A program made the position numbers and the translations under genes. A DNA stretch of 49,141 nucleotides from an uncultured Clostridia bacterium (GTDB lineage Bacteria; Bacillota; Clostridia; Christensenellales; CAG-314). The DNA is taken from the NCBI GenBank assembly GCA_947623225.1, contig CANQGO010000014.1, positions 1 to 49,141 of the forward strand. The letters run 5' to 3'. Numbering within the stretch: position 1 is the first letter of the stretch; every line of letters starts with the position of its first letter. The notes under the pieces were generated by a model. It was not told where the DNA came from, searched no databases, and saw only the letters and a list, made by a program, of their open reading frames with translations. Positions 8,307 through 15,590 of this stretch are shown here, piece by piece.

Positions 8307-9830
8307 TCACTGCGCGTTGTGTACGGTACCTTCGGCGTACTGCTGAGCCTTGTAGCGAAACTGTTTGCGATAGTCGTGTATGGCAAACGGCAAATACACA
8401 ACAAGTGACATGACTTCCGCCACGGGATAGCAGAACCAGATACCCTGCTGCTGCCACAAATAGTTGAAGAGTATAGCGGAAGGAATGAGAAACAACAGCT
8501 GTCTGGACAAACTCATGAGCAGGCTGGACACCGGACAGTTGATAGACTGCAGCATATTGATCACAAGTATGCTGAATGCGGCAGGTATAAACGCTATGCT
8601 TATGGCGCGGAAAGCGTATGCACCCTCTTCCATTAGGATACGGTTGGCTGCATCCAATTGTTCCTGCGTCTGCCCGTCTGCCAATGCCCTGCTCTTGAAT
8701 ATAGACATGAGGGCGTCCGGCCAGATCTGAAACAGCAATGTACCGACCACCATAACGCCTAATGCTATATACAATCCCAACTTGAATGTATCATTGAAAC
8801 GTTTCTTTTCATTGGCACCATAGTTGTAACTCATGATAGGCATAGCACCTTGCATGAGTCCGAATACCGGCATAAATACAAACGACTGCACCTTGAAGTA
8901 AGCGGACAGCACCGTGATACCATTGGCATATCTGCGCAACATTATATTCAGAATGATCGTGACCACAGAGTTCATTGCATTCATGATGAAAGCGGGTAGC
9001 CCGATCTTGAATATACGCAGAAAATATTTTGTCTGAGGACGAAAACCTTTGAGCAAAATAGATACGTCTTGCTTTCTCACAAAGAATGCTATGATATCAA
9101 TGGCAGCGGCAGCCCACTGACCTATGACGGTAGCAAGAATAGCACCCAACACTCCCCACTTGCAACCCACTATAAATGCGGCGTCCAGAACTATATTGGT
9201 CCCCGCACCTACAAGTTGGGTGATCATGGGTATTTTCATATTGCCCGTGGCCTGCAGCATACGCGCACAGGTGATGTCCATTATTACGCCTATGCTCCCC
9301 AGCATATATATTTCCAGATACAGCGCACCTTGATTTATGACATACTGCTGGTCGGAAGCGTTTTCCTCGTTGACAAAGGCGCGCATAAAAGGTTTCGACA
9401 CTACAAATGCAAGCGCGACCATGACCAACCAGGATGCTATCACCATCACAATAGCTGTTTTGGCTGCCTTATCCGCATGCTTACGATTGCCTTCGCCGAG
9501 TTTGCGAGCAATGTACGCATTGGCACCCACGCCTATACCGATACCTATAGCCACCACTATCATGGTCATAGGCATGACAATACTGACTGCGTTGAAACTG
9601 TCTTGACCTATAGCATTGCCGATATATCCCTTTGGTTGATATGTGATACCCGTCAAAAACAATGAGTCCACGATGTTGTACATAGACTGCACCAACATGG
9701 ATATGATCGCAGGCAAACTCATAGTAAGCAGCAACTTACCTATGCGAGTATTGCGCATTTTATCCGATTGCAAATTCGACGGCTGTGCCGATATTTCCGA
9801 TTGAACGCTTTCTCCAGTAATTTCTTCCAT
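8307..9830 (-). CDS. MATE family efflux transporter
   Basis: 507 residues with about 12 membrane helices in two MatE halves. The first half starts with GKLLLTMSLPAIISMLVQSMYNIVDSLF, the classic MATE opening, and continues with GIGVGANAYIARKLGEGN. The protein would export drugs or metabolites using a sodium or proton gradient; the substrate is not predictable. An N-terminal tail of about 40 polar residues precedes helix 1. The ATG at 9830 is chosen; upstream TTG codons are weaker, and neither has a clear Shine-Dalgarno. A hairpin (9843-9868) occupies the leader, directly downstream of the promoter at 9873-9901. Located downstream of thyA-dfrA in the same direction, which might allow read-through. 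Confidence 0.92.
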   Translation of the reverse strand: MEEITGESVQSEISAQPSNLQSDKMRNTRIGKLLLTMSLPAIISMLVQSMYNIVDSLFLTGITYQPKGYIGNAIGQDSFNAVSIVMPMTMIVVAIGIGIGVGANAYIARKLGEGNRKHADKAAKTAIVMVIASWLVMVALAFVVSKPFMRAFVNEENASDQQYVINQGALYLEIYMLGSIGVIMDITCARMLQATGNMKIPMITQLVGAGTNIVLDAAFIVGCKWGVLGAILATVIGQWAAAAIDIIAFFVRKQDVSILLKGFRPQTKYFLRIFKIGLPAFIMNAMNSVVTIILNIMLRRYANGITVLSAYFKVQSFVFMPVFGLMQGAMPIMSYNYGANEKKRFNDTFKLGLYIALGVMVVGTLLFQIWPDALMSIFKSRALADGQTQEQLDAANRILMEEGAYAFRAISIAFIPAAFSILVINMLQSINCPVSSLLMSLSRQLLFLIPSAILFNYLWQQQGIWFCYPVAEVMSLVVYLPFAIHDYRKQFRYKAQQYAEGTVHNAQ

Positions 9831-9842
9831 AATACACAAACA

Positions 9843-9868
9843 AACGGTTGCCAATATCGACAACCGTT
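9843..9868 (-). terminator. Hairpin between dfrA and the MATE gene: terminator or leader stem
   Basis: Perfect 8-bp inverted repeat (9843-9850 with 9861-9868), 10-nt loop, followed on the minus strand by a T-rich stretch (TGTTTGTGT). It is 57 nt after dfrA, so it can end thyA-dfrA transcripts, and it would also form at the very 5' end of the MATE mRNA. The MATE ATG is 12 nt past the stem. Confidence 0.55.
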
Positions 9869-9872
9869 GATA

Positions 9873-9901
9873 ATTTTATCATAAAATTCCTATTCAGACA
9901 A
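9873..9901 (-). promoter_or_regulatory. Promoter of the MATE gene
   Basis: TTGTCT (9896-9901) and TAAAAT (9873-9878) with a 17-nt spacer on the minus strand; the predicted start near 9866 falls at the top of the hairpin 9843-9868. Confidence 0.55.
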
Positions 9902-9924
9902 CCGATTTATACCCATTGAGTTGA

Positions 9925-10413
9925 TCATAATTTAAATTTCTCATACCGACAAAATCTGATGGTATACCCGTTGTCCTCTGTCGGATCGCTTTGCGTTGCA
10001 AGCCGCCACTCGGGCAAGTTGTCCAGATTGGAGAAAAACTGTTCCGCATTTCCGTCGGCATCCACTTTCGTCACGAATATCTCGTCGCACTCGTCCAGCA
10101 ACAAGCCGTATACGCTCGCTCCTCCTATGACGAATACGTCATCCTTCGGATAACATGCAAGCAGATCGTGCAATTTCTCAACAGTATCCGCACTCTGAGC
10201 ATCCGGATATTGCTTTCCGCTGTCATCCAGCACTATATTGGTGCGTCGCGTCAATGCGCCATGCGGAAAACTCGAATAAGTGACTGCACCCATCACTACC
10301 ACTTTATCCAAGGTGGTTTGACGGAAAAAAGCCATATCCTTCGGCAGGTGAAACAGTAATTTGCCTTGTCTGCCTATACCCCAGTATCTGTCCACGACTA
10401 CTATCGCTTTCAT
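9925..10413 (-). CDS. dfrA: Dihydrofolate reductase
   Basis: 162 residues, standard for bacterial DHFR. The N-terminal fingerprint VVDRYWGIGRQGKLLFHLPKDM includes the Met20-loop WGIG and the acidic active-site residue D26. A NADPH-binding stretch VVVMGAVTYSS and the later FVIGGASVYG glycine pair are present. It reduces dihydrofolate to tetrahydrofolate with NADPH, regenerating the cofactor consumed by ThyA. The ATG overlaps the thyA stop (ATGA, 10410-10413), so translation is coupled to thyA. The usual G-R-x-T-xxS of the 40s region is altered (GAVTYSSFP), a modest divergence. The alternative symbol is folA. Confidence 0.95.
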   Translation of the reverse strand: MKAIVVVDRYWGIGRQGKLLFHLPKDMAFFRQTTLDKVVVMGAVTYSSFPHGALTRRTNIVLDDSGKQYPDAQSADTVEKLHDLLACYPKDDVFVIGGASVYGLLLDECDEIFVTKVDADGNAEQFFSNLDNLPEWRLATQSDPTEDNGYTIRFCRYEKFKL

Positions 10414-11240
10414 ATAGCCACCTCGAATTTGCCCTCAAATGGCTCATATTCGTAGTTCTTCAATGCAAAGTCATCTACTGAAAAATCATAAAAATTCTTT
10501 ATGTCCTTATTCATGACGAACTCCGGAGCGGGATGTTGAGTCCCCGCTATCAATGATCTCACCATTTCTTCATGACGATCGTATATGTGCGCGTCCGCTA
10601 TGACATGCACAAGTTCGCCCACTTGCAATCCGCTCACCTGAGCCATCATGTGTACAAGAACGGCGTATTGCACCACATTCCAATTGTTCGCCACTGCCAT
10701 GTCGTTCGAACGCTGATTCAGTATGGCATTCAGCTTGTCGCCGGACACATTGAACGTGACGGAATACGCACATGGATATAGATTCATCTCATGCAAATCG
10801 CTGTGCACATAGATATTAGTGATTATTCTCCTGGATAATGGATGATGCTTCAAGTCGTACAGTACACGATCCACCTGATCGAATTCACCTTCTGGATAGA
10901 TACTCTTCACTCCCATCTGATAACCGTATGCCTTGCCTATGCTTCCGCTCTCATCCGCCCAACTGTCCCATATATGACTATGCAGATCGTGAACGTTGTT
11001 GGACTTCTTCTGCCATATCCACAGCAATTCATCTATCGCCGACTTAAACGCCGTACGTCTGAGCGTAATGATGGGAAATTCCTCTTGCAGATCGTAACGG
11101 TTTACAATGCAAAAACACTTACGCGTATACGCGGGAGTGCCATCCGCCCAATGCGGACGCACGGCAGTGCCCGTGTCAACGGTGCCGTTTTGCAGAATGT
11201 CGGTAATATTACGCACAAATATTCTGTCTGCCTGACTCAT
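10410..11240 (-). CDS. thyA: Thymidylate synthase (ThyA, methylene-THF dependent)
   Basis: 276 residues. It converts dUMP to dTMP with methylene-tetrahydrofolate. The catalytic cysteine is in LYPCAYSVTF (C157); dUMP-binding parts are SRRIITNIY (R137, R138) and NQRSNDMAVANN followed by WNVVQYA. The C-terminus FEVAI is the usual closing motif. The PCA (instead of PCH) and VANNWN (instead of LGxPFN) variants fit the divergent ThyA subgroup common in Clostridia, so they are not signs of decay. First gene of a two-gene operon with dfrA. Good Shine-Dalgarno GGAG 7 nt before the ATG; promoter at 11265-11293. Confidence 0.96.
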   Translation of the reverse strand: MSQADRIFVRNITDILQNGTVDTGTAVRPHWADGTPAYTRKCFCIVNRYDLQEEFPIITLRRTAFKSAIDELLWIWQKKSNNVHDLHSHIWDSWADESGSIGKAYGYQMGVKSIYPEGEFDQVDRVLYDLKHHPLSRRIITNIYVHSDLHEMNLYPCAYSVTFNVSGDKLNAILNQRSNDMAVANNWNVVQYAVLVHMMAQVSGLQVGELVHVIADAHIYDRHEEMVRSLIAGTQHPAPEFVMNKDIKNFYDFSVDDFALKNYEYEPFEGKFEVAI

Positions 11241-11264
11241 CGCTATTCTCCGATAATAATACCA

Positions 11265-11293
11265 ATTTTAGCAAATCCATCCTGCCTCGTCAA
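11265..11293 (-). promoter_or_regulatory. Promoter of thyA-dfrA
   Basis: TTGACG (11288-11293) and TAAAAT (11265-11270) with a 17-nt spacer on the minus strand. Transcription would start near 11258, about 18 nt before the thyA ATG. Confidence 0.8.
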
Positions 11294-11363
11294 ACAAAAA
11301 AGGCAAATAAAATCCAATAAAAAAACTGAAATAATTTGTTAATTTATGCGGATAAAATGCATC

Positions 11364-11395
11364 AAAAAAAAACGGGAGGATCTCCCGTCCTCCCG
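11364..11395 (-). terminator. Terminator after the minus-strand XRE gene
   Basis: Perfect 8-bp GC-rich stem (11373-11380 with 11388-11395), 7-nt loop, followed on the minus strand by nine U residues (11364-11372). It is 12 nt past the XRE stop and also insulates thyA. Confidence 0.93.
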
Positions 11396-11406
11396 ACATA
11401 CAGCCA

Positions 11407-11745
11407 CTACTTATCCAGCATACTCAAAATTAAATTTTTGACTGCCTGTTGCTGTCTGGCGTCCAGCCTCTTGTAGTATTCCACCAACCGAGTCTCGTCC
11501 TCCGACAGCGGTCGCACCACGGTTATATTCCCTACGTCATCCTGCCTGTTCATGAGATAGTCCACCGAGCAGCCGAAAAAATCCGCGATTTTTTCCAATG
11601 CGACGAAATCAGGCAATCTGCCCAGGTTCGTCCACCCTACGACCGTAGGATACGGGATTCCGCTACGCTCGGCGAATTGTTTACGATTGAGCCCGTTTTC
11701 GCGCAAAAGTCTATACAGTATATCCGAGAATTTTGACCCATCCAT
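11407..11745 (-). CDS. XRE-family helix-turn-helix regulator
   Basis: 112 residues. The Cro/C1-type HTH spans about residues 4-65: FSDILYRLLRENGLNRKQFAERSGI, recognition helix YPTVVGWTN, then FVALEKIADFFGCSVDYLM. The C-terminal part (70-112, SEDETRLVEYYKRLDARQQQAV) is a helical segment typical of short phage-type or SinR-like repressors and probably dimerises. The start at 11745 follows family alignment; upstream in-frame codons to 11787 would add 14 unconserved residues. An extended -10 (11752-11760) places transcription start at the ATG itself, suggesting a leaderless message. Divergent from the membrane-bound XRE gene at 12098; it may bind the operators at 11781-11831. Confidence 0.88.
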   Translation of the reverse strand: MDGSKFSDILYRLLRENGLNRKQFAERSGIPYPTVVGWTNLGRLPDFVALEKIADFFGCSVDYLMNRQDDVGNITVVRPLSEDETRLVEYYKRLDARQQQAVKNLILSMLDK

Positions 11746-11751
11746 ATTGCT

Positions 11752-11760
11752 ACTATAACA
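11752..11760 (-). promoter_or_regulatory. Extended -10 promoter of the XRE gene
   Basis: TGT followed by TATAGT on the minus strand, with no recognisable -35. The hexamer end is 7 nt from the A of the start codon at 11745, so the transcript would be essentially leaderless. Confidence 0.45.
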
Positions 11761-11780
11761 CAATATTTCTTTTGAGATAC

Positions 11781-11831
11781 TTGACATTTCTATTTAGATA
11801 ACATAAAATTGTTATAAATTATCTATTTAGA
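11781..11831 (+). promoter_or_regulatory. Plus-strand promoter with palindromic operator over the -10 box and flanking direct repeats
   Basis: Perfect TTGACA (11781-11786), 17-nt spacer, TAAAAT (11804-11809). The -10 hexamer is the exact centre of a perfect inverted repeat (ataaca 11798-11803, tgttat 11810-11815). A 10-bp direct repeat (tctatttaga) lies in the spacer (11789-11798) and just past the start of transcription (11822-11831), 33 bp apart (three helical turns). This is a repressor-controlled promoter by layout; the repressor is probably one of the two adjacent XRE proteins. Confidence 0.75.
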
Positions 11832-12097
11832 AACTCGAAAGCAAGTTTACAACAAAAAGTTGCATTGCCGCAAAAACTTGACACAAATATTCTCAACCGG
11901 AAGTTGACAAGGGAAAAACTGCTCAACCGCAAGGCAATAAATCGGGTAAAAACGGCAAAAACAACCAAAAGTATCACAATTCAACTTTTGGTTGCAAAAA
12001 AAATCAGCACAACCGGCGTTTATTCTGCTACAATGATGGTGTCAAGCGAAAGGCGAATACGCCGTCCGTTTGAAAATACATTTTTGCGTGAGGGAAT
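11832..12097 (+). other. Long leader without a credible gene
   Basis: About 265 nt separate the operator promoter from the ATG at 12098. The stretch is A-rich and contains a strong hairpin (11962-11994). It also holds several copies of an AACCG-like element and a possible second start signal, an extended -10 TGC-TACAAT at 12026-12034. A 78-codon frame with a TTG start is present but unconvincing. Confidence 0.5.
11962..11994. repeat. Perfect 11-bp hairpin in the XRE-membrane gene leader
   Basis: caaccaaaagt (11962-11972) pairs perfectly with acttttggttg (11984-11994) across an 11-nt loop. On the minus strand it is followed by a T-rich run and resembles a terminator for leftward transcripts; on the plus strand it would be a leader stem. 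Confidence 0.7.
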
Positions 12098-12943
12098 ATG
12101 ACAAACTACGGGACAAAAATTGCGGAATTACGCACAGCTAACAAAATGACTCAAGCGCAACTCGGAGCCATGCTCAATGTCACGAGCCAAGCCGTATCCA
12201 AATGGGAGAATGGGCTATCTGAACCGGATATCGAATCCATTAAAAAAATGTGTCAGATATTCGGCATATCTTTTGACGAATTCTTCGGAGCGGAGCCAAG
12301 ATCGACGGACGCCGAACCCGAACCGCCCAAGACAGAGTCCTCGCCCGTTATACTCGCATACTGCGAAGTGTGCGATAAGGCAATGACCAATCCGAAAGAA
12401 TATCGGGTGAGCATAGTAGACGGCATCCAGCACACTACTTGCCTCGAATGTGCCGCCAAGCAAGACAAGGAGGCTCGTCAGCGCACTGCTCAGGAAAGAG
12501 CGGACAGAGAAGCACGACGCATCAGCGAAGGAAAACACCAACTGTTCAAAGGTATGCTGTGGGGAATACTCGGTGCAGTAATCCTTGCTGCGATAGCCTT
12601 GACGGTAGGTATCATAATGAAAGAACCGCTTATATACATTCTAGGTACTATACTGTGTGCGTACGGCGGATTCACTTTCGTTACACAGATGATATGGGAC
12701 AACAGCGTCTCTGATGTATTCTTATTCTTTTTGAGAACTTTGAAATTACCCGGCGTGATCTTTACACTGGATATAGATGGAATTCTCTTCCTCATATTCG
12801 TCAAAATACTTGGTGCCATAGTAAGCGCGCTCTTCACTACCCTGTGCTTCGTTGTCGGGATATTCGTCTCGGTGGCATACTCTATGATACTTTTCCCATT
12901 TGCTTTCATCAAGGAAATGAGAGATATAGTCAGAAACAGATAA
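12098..12943 (+). CDS. XRE regulator fused to zinc ribbon and membrane domain
   Basis: 281 residues in three parts. Residues 1-65: Cro/C1-type HTH (KMTQAQLGAMLNVTSQAVSKW, then IESIKKMCQIFGISFDEFF). Residues 85-120: a putative zinc site, C89-x2-C92 and C115-x2-C118. Residues 120-145: charged helix. Residues 148-275: four hydrophobic segments (about 152-173, 177-197, 219-235, 238-270). So it is a DNA-binding protein tethered to the membrane. GAGGG 4-5 nt before the ATG serves as Shine-Dalgarno. Only 60 nt separate it from the lipoprotein gene downstream, with no terminator or clear promoter between, so the two form an operon. Inference: a one-component sensor for redox, metal or membrane state; the signal is unknown. 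Confidence 0.85.
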   Translation: MTNYGTKIAELRTANKMTQAQLGAMLNVTSQAVSKWENGLSEPDIESIKKMCQIFGISFDEFFGAEPRSTDAEPEPPKTESSPVILAYCEVCDKAMTNPKEYRVSIVDGIQHTTCLECAAKQDKEARQRTAQERADREARRISEGKHQLFKGMLWGILGAVILAAIALTVGIIMKEPLIYILGTILCAYGGFTFVTQMIWDNSVSDVFLFFLRTLKLPGVIFTLDIDGILFLIFVKILGAIVSALFTTLCFVVGIFVSVAYSMILFPFAFIKEMRDIVRNR

Positions 12944-13002
12944 CGCTATCACCAAACAGTTGCGGTGTCTATCACCGTGACTGATTTCAAAAGGAGGAAC
13001 CA

Positions 13003-15522
13003 ATGAAACATTCGACTCTTGCAAAATATATTGCTGTCACAATGGCAATACTTGTGCTGGTCGCGTCGTTGGTACTTGCCGCTTGCAAGCCCGACACGCC
13101 CCAGAATCCAAATACTCCATCTACTCCGAGCACTCCGTCGACTCCCGACGAACCGGACACCCCAGACACACCGTCCACACCGGGCACCCCATCCAAAAAG
13201 GATATAACGGGCGTCACATTCCAATCAGTCACTGTCGAATATGACGGACAAGAACATGAGATAACCTTAAGCGGGACATGGCCCGACGATGTGAGCGTGA
13301 ATTATACCGGAAACAAGGGTACAGATGCCGGCGAGTACAATGCCACCGCCACCCTCAGCGGAGACGGGTACAATACTCTTACTCTGCGTGCCAAGTTGAC
13401 GATCACTAAAAAAGCATGGGATCATAGCGGCATCACATTCATTGACAAAACCGTCGAATATGACGCAAAGGAACACTCCATACAGATCGTAGGCAATCCT
13501 CCCAGTGGAATAACCGTCACATATCTGTATGATGGACAAGAGGCTACGGGCGTCACGGCTGTAGGCGTGCACGAGGTCACGGCGGTTCTGGGCGGCAAGA
13601 ATTTCGAAGAATACCGCCTTGTGGCAAAACTCACAATAAAAGCAACAGAGGAAATGTTGTATGCCGCATACTACAACGGCAAAATATATTTCCAGAACAA
13701 TCTGGACGGCAACAAACTCTACAGTGTCGGAACAAGCGGCAACGCGCTCAGCAAAGTCAGCAGCGATACGGCGCAATATCTGACCGTGATCAACAATGCC
13801 CTCTACTACTACAGCGGCAGCCTGTTTACGCAAACGATCAAATGTGTAAATTCTTCCGGTATCGGTAGCGTATACAGCCCGGGCAGAGCGACATATCTTA
13901 CCGGTGACGGACAATACATCTACTACGCCAAGACCAATCTCATCGACACCAAGAAAGAGAACGGAATATACAAATTGGAGGTGAAGGACGGCAATGCCCA
14001 AGCGGAAGCAGTCAGGATCTGCACGGATAAAGCAAGCGACCTGGCGTACTACAACGGATACATATACTATGTCAACAAGAGTGCCGACGACAAATTGTAC
14101 AGAGTTTCCGTCAACGGTACAGATGCAGTCGGGACGGTCGTTCTGGACAAAAAGGTCTCCGACCTGATCATCTCCGACGGGACTGCATACTTCACGCAGT
14201 ATGATACCACAGTGGGCAGTCTCTCCTATGCCGCTGCCATCTTCAAACTGAACTTGAACGGATCCGACGGCGCAGTCAAACTCACAGCCGACAAGGGCGC
14301 ATATCTTACCAAAATAGGCAACTATATTTACTATATCAACAAAGACGCTCTTACAAGTCACATATTCGGTAAAGGCATATACCGTGTGAATATCAATGAA
14401 AGCGGTAACCTCACAAGCGAAAAAGTACTCGAAGCGGATGAAGGCGACGGATATTACTCCCTCACCGGAGACGGAACAAATCTTTACTACTATCGTCTTG
14501 CCGACAAGCACTTATACAGACTCAATGCCAATCTGATAGGAACAAGTGAACCCACGGACCTGATGCGTTCTTTCACCGTTCCGGAAGATAAGCCGACAAT
14601 TACAGCGTACCCGTACAGTTTCGTCACAGAGCATGACGGAGAGATATACTATGCCAATCCTCTGGATCTCGGCACACTGTACAAGTACAATCCCACAACT
14701 AAGTTGAATGTCAAAGTATTGTCCGACAGTGTAAGCAGTGTCTACTTCAACGGCAACTATATGTACTATTGCACATATATATTGACCAATTACGCGTTGT
14801 GGAGAGTGGACCTGACCCAAACGGACCCCACGCCAGAGAAGATATCTCCTCACAGATATTCGTATCTCTACTTCGAAGGGGACTATTTATACGCAATGCG
14901 CATCACGTCTACTTACAATAATCGTATTGTAAAGATCGATCTGAACAACCTCGATGAAGAAGAAACAGAGATCTATCACGATAAGAATGTCCATGTGACT
15001 CAATTGTTTTACATAGACGGAATATTCTACTTCACCATCAATCCTACCGGGTCTGAACTTTTGAAGGGCAACAAACATATATACAGTTACGACCCCAAGC
15101 AAAATGACTTCGAAAAAGCTGTAGATACCAAACTTGTATCAGACAACTTCACTATATGCAACGGCAAATATTACTACTACAACGTGAAAGACAAGACTTT
15201 CAATGTGGCAAATCTTGACGGTACCGGCAGCAGTGAGATCAAGAACAAGGTGGAGATCACAGACATAATCGTTGCAGACGGAATTATATACTATACAAGC
15301 ACGTCTGCAGACAATACGGGAATATTTGCCTACAATACGCAGACTCAAACGACAGTCAATCTGACAAGCAAAGTAGGACACGGTCTGACAGTATACAATG
15401 GTAACTTGTACTTCATCAATCTCTCCATAACCTGGACAACAGACTACCCGCAAAATGGTACCGGTGACGGACATCTGTATCGCGTAAGCATAACGGGCGG
15501 TACAGCGGAAAAACTTGCTTGA
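13003..15522 (+). CDS. Large lipoprotein with MBG-like domains and beta-propeller-like repeats
   Basis: 839 residues. Signal peptide with lipobox L-A-A-C (cysteine 28), then a Pro/Thr/Ser spacer (about 30-65, repeated TPS and TPD units) that would hold the protein off the membrane. Two tandem MBG/Big-like domains of about 75 residues follow (68-137, 140-215; each has VEYD and ends KLTI). From about 218 to the end there are repeated units of the type YYNGKIYF, YYSG, YIYYVN, YLYAMR, resembling DUF5050-type beta-propeller repeats. GGAGG 5 nt before the ATG. It lies behind the membrane-bound XRE regulator, probably in one operon, and ends at a strong bidirectional terminator. Likely a cell-surface ligand or polysaccharide binding protein; no enzymatic motif was seen. 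Confidence 0.85.
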   Translation: MKHSTLAKYIAVTMAILVLVASLVLAACKPDTPQNPNTPSTPSTPSTPDEPDTPDTPSTPGTPSKKDITGVTFQSVTVEYDGQEHEITLSGTWPDDVSVNYTGNKGTDAGEYNATATLSGDGYNTLTLRAKLTITKKAWDHSGITFIDKTVEYDAKEHSIQIVGNPPSGITVTYLYDGQEATGVTAVGVHEVTAVLGGKNFEEYRLVAKLTIKATEEMLYAAYYNGKIYFQNNLDGNKLYSVGTSGNALSKVSSDTAQYLTVINNALYYYSGSLFTQTIKCVNSSGIGSVYSPGRATYLTGDGQYIYYAKTNLIDTKKENGIYKLEVKDGNAQAEAVRICTDKASDLAYYNGYIYYVNKSADDKLYRVSVNGTDAVGTVVLDKKVSDLIISDGTAYFTQYDTTVGSLSYAAAIFKLNLNGSDGAVKLTADKGAYLTKIGNYIYYINKDALTSHIFGKGIYRVNINESGNLTSEKVLEADEGDGYYSLTGDGTNLYYYRLADKHLYRLNANLIGTSEPTDLMRSFTVPEDKPTITAYPYSFVTEHDGEIYYANPLDLGTLYKYNPTTKLNVKVLSDSVSSVYFNGNYMYYCTYILTNYALWRVDLTQTDPTPEKISPHRYSYLYFEGDYLYAMRITSTYNNRIVKIDLNNLDEEETEIYHDKNVHVTQLFYIDGIFYFTINPTGSELLKGNKHIYSYDPKQNDFEKAVDTKLVSDNFTICNGKYYYYNVKDKTFNVANLDGTGSSEIKNKVEITDIIVADGIIYYTSTSADNTGIFAYNTQTQTTVNLTSKVGHGLTVYNGNLYFINLSITWTTDYPQNGTGDGHLYRVSITGGTAEKLA

Positions 15523-15542
15523 CCCAACATATTCAAAATACC

Positions 15543-15576
15543 AAATCCCGTTTGCTCAATTGAGCAAACGGGATTT
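15543..15576. terminator. Bidirectional terminator between convergent genes
   Basis: Perfect palindrome with 17-bp arms (15543-15559 and 15560-15576); T-rich on both outer sides (gattttcta on plus, GGATTTGGTA on minus). It separates the plus-strand lipoprotein (stop 15522) from minus-strand glmM (stop 15591). Confidence 0.9.
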
Positions 15577-15590
15577 TCTATGTCCGGATC

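Noticed and set aside
8307-9863. Upstream TTG start at 9863 for the MATE gene
   Set aside because: It would be translated through the leader hairpin and has no Shine-Dalgarno; the ATG at 9830 is simpler.
11865-12101. Basic 78-codon frame with TTG start in the leader of the XRE-membrane gene
   Set aside because: No Shine-Dalgarno, low-complexity Lys/Arg/Thr composition, and it is crossed by the 11-bp hairpin.
13267-14511. Minus-strand frame of 414 codons opposite the MBG lipoprotein
   Set aside because: Shadow of the beta-repeat coding region; the plus-strand frame has signal peptide, Shine-Dalgarno and repeats, this one has none.
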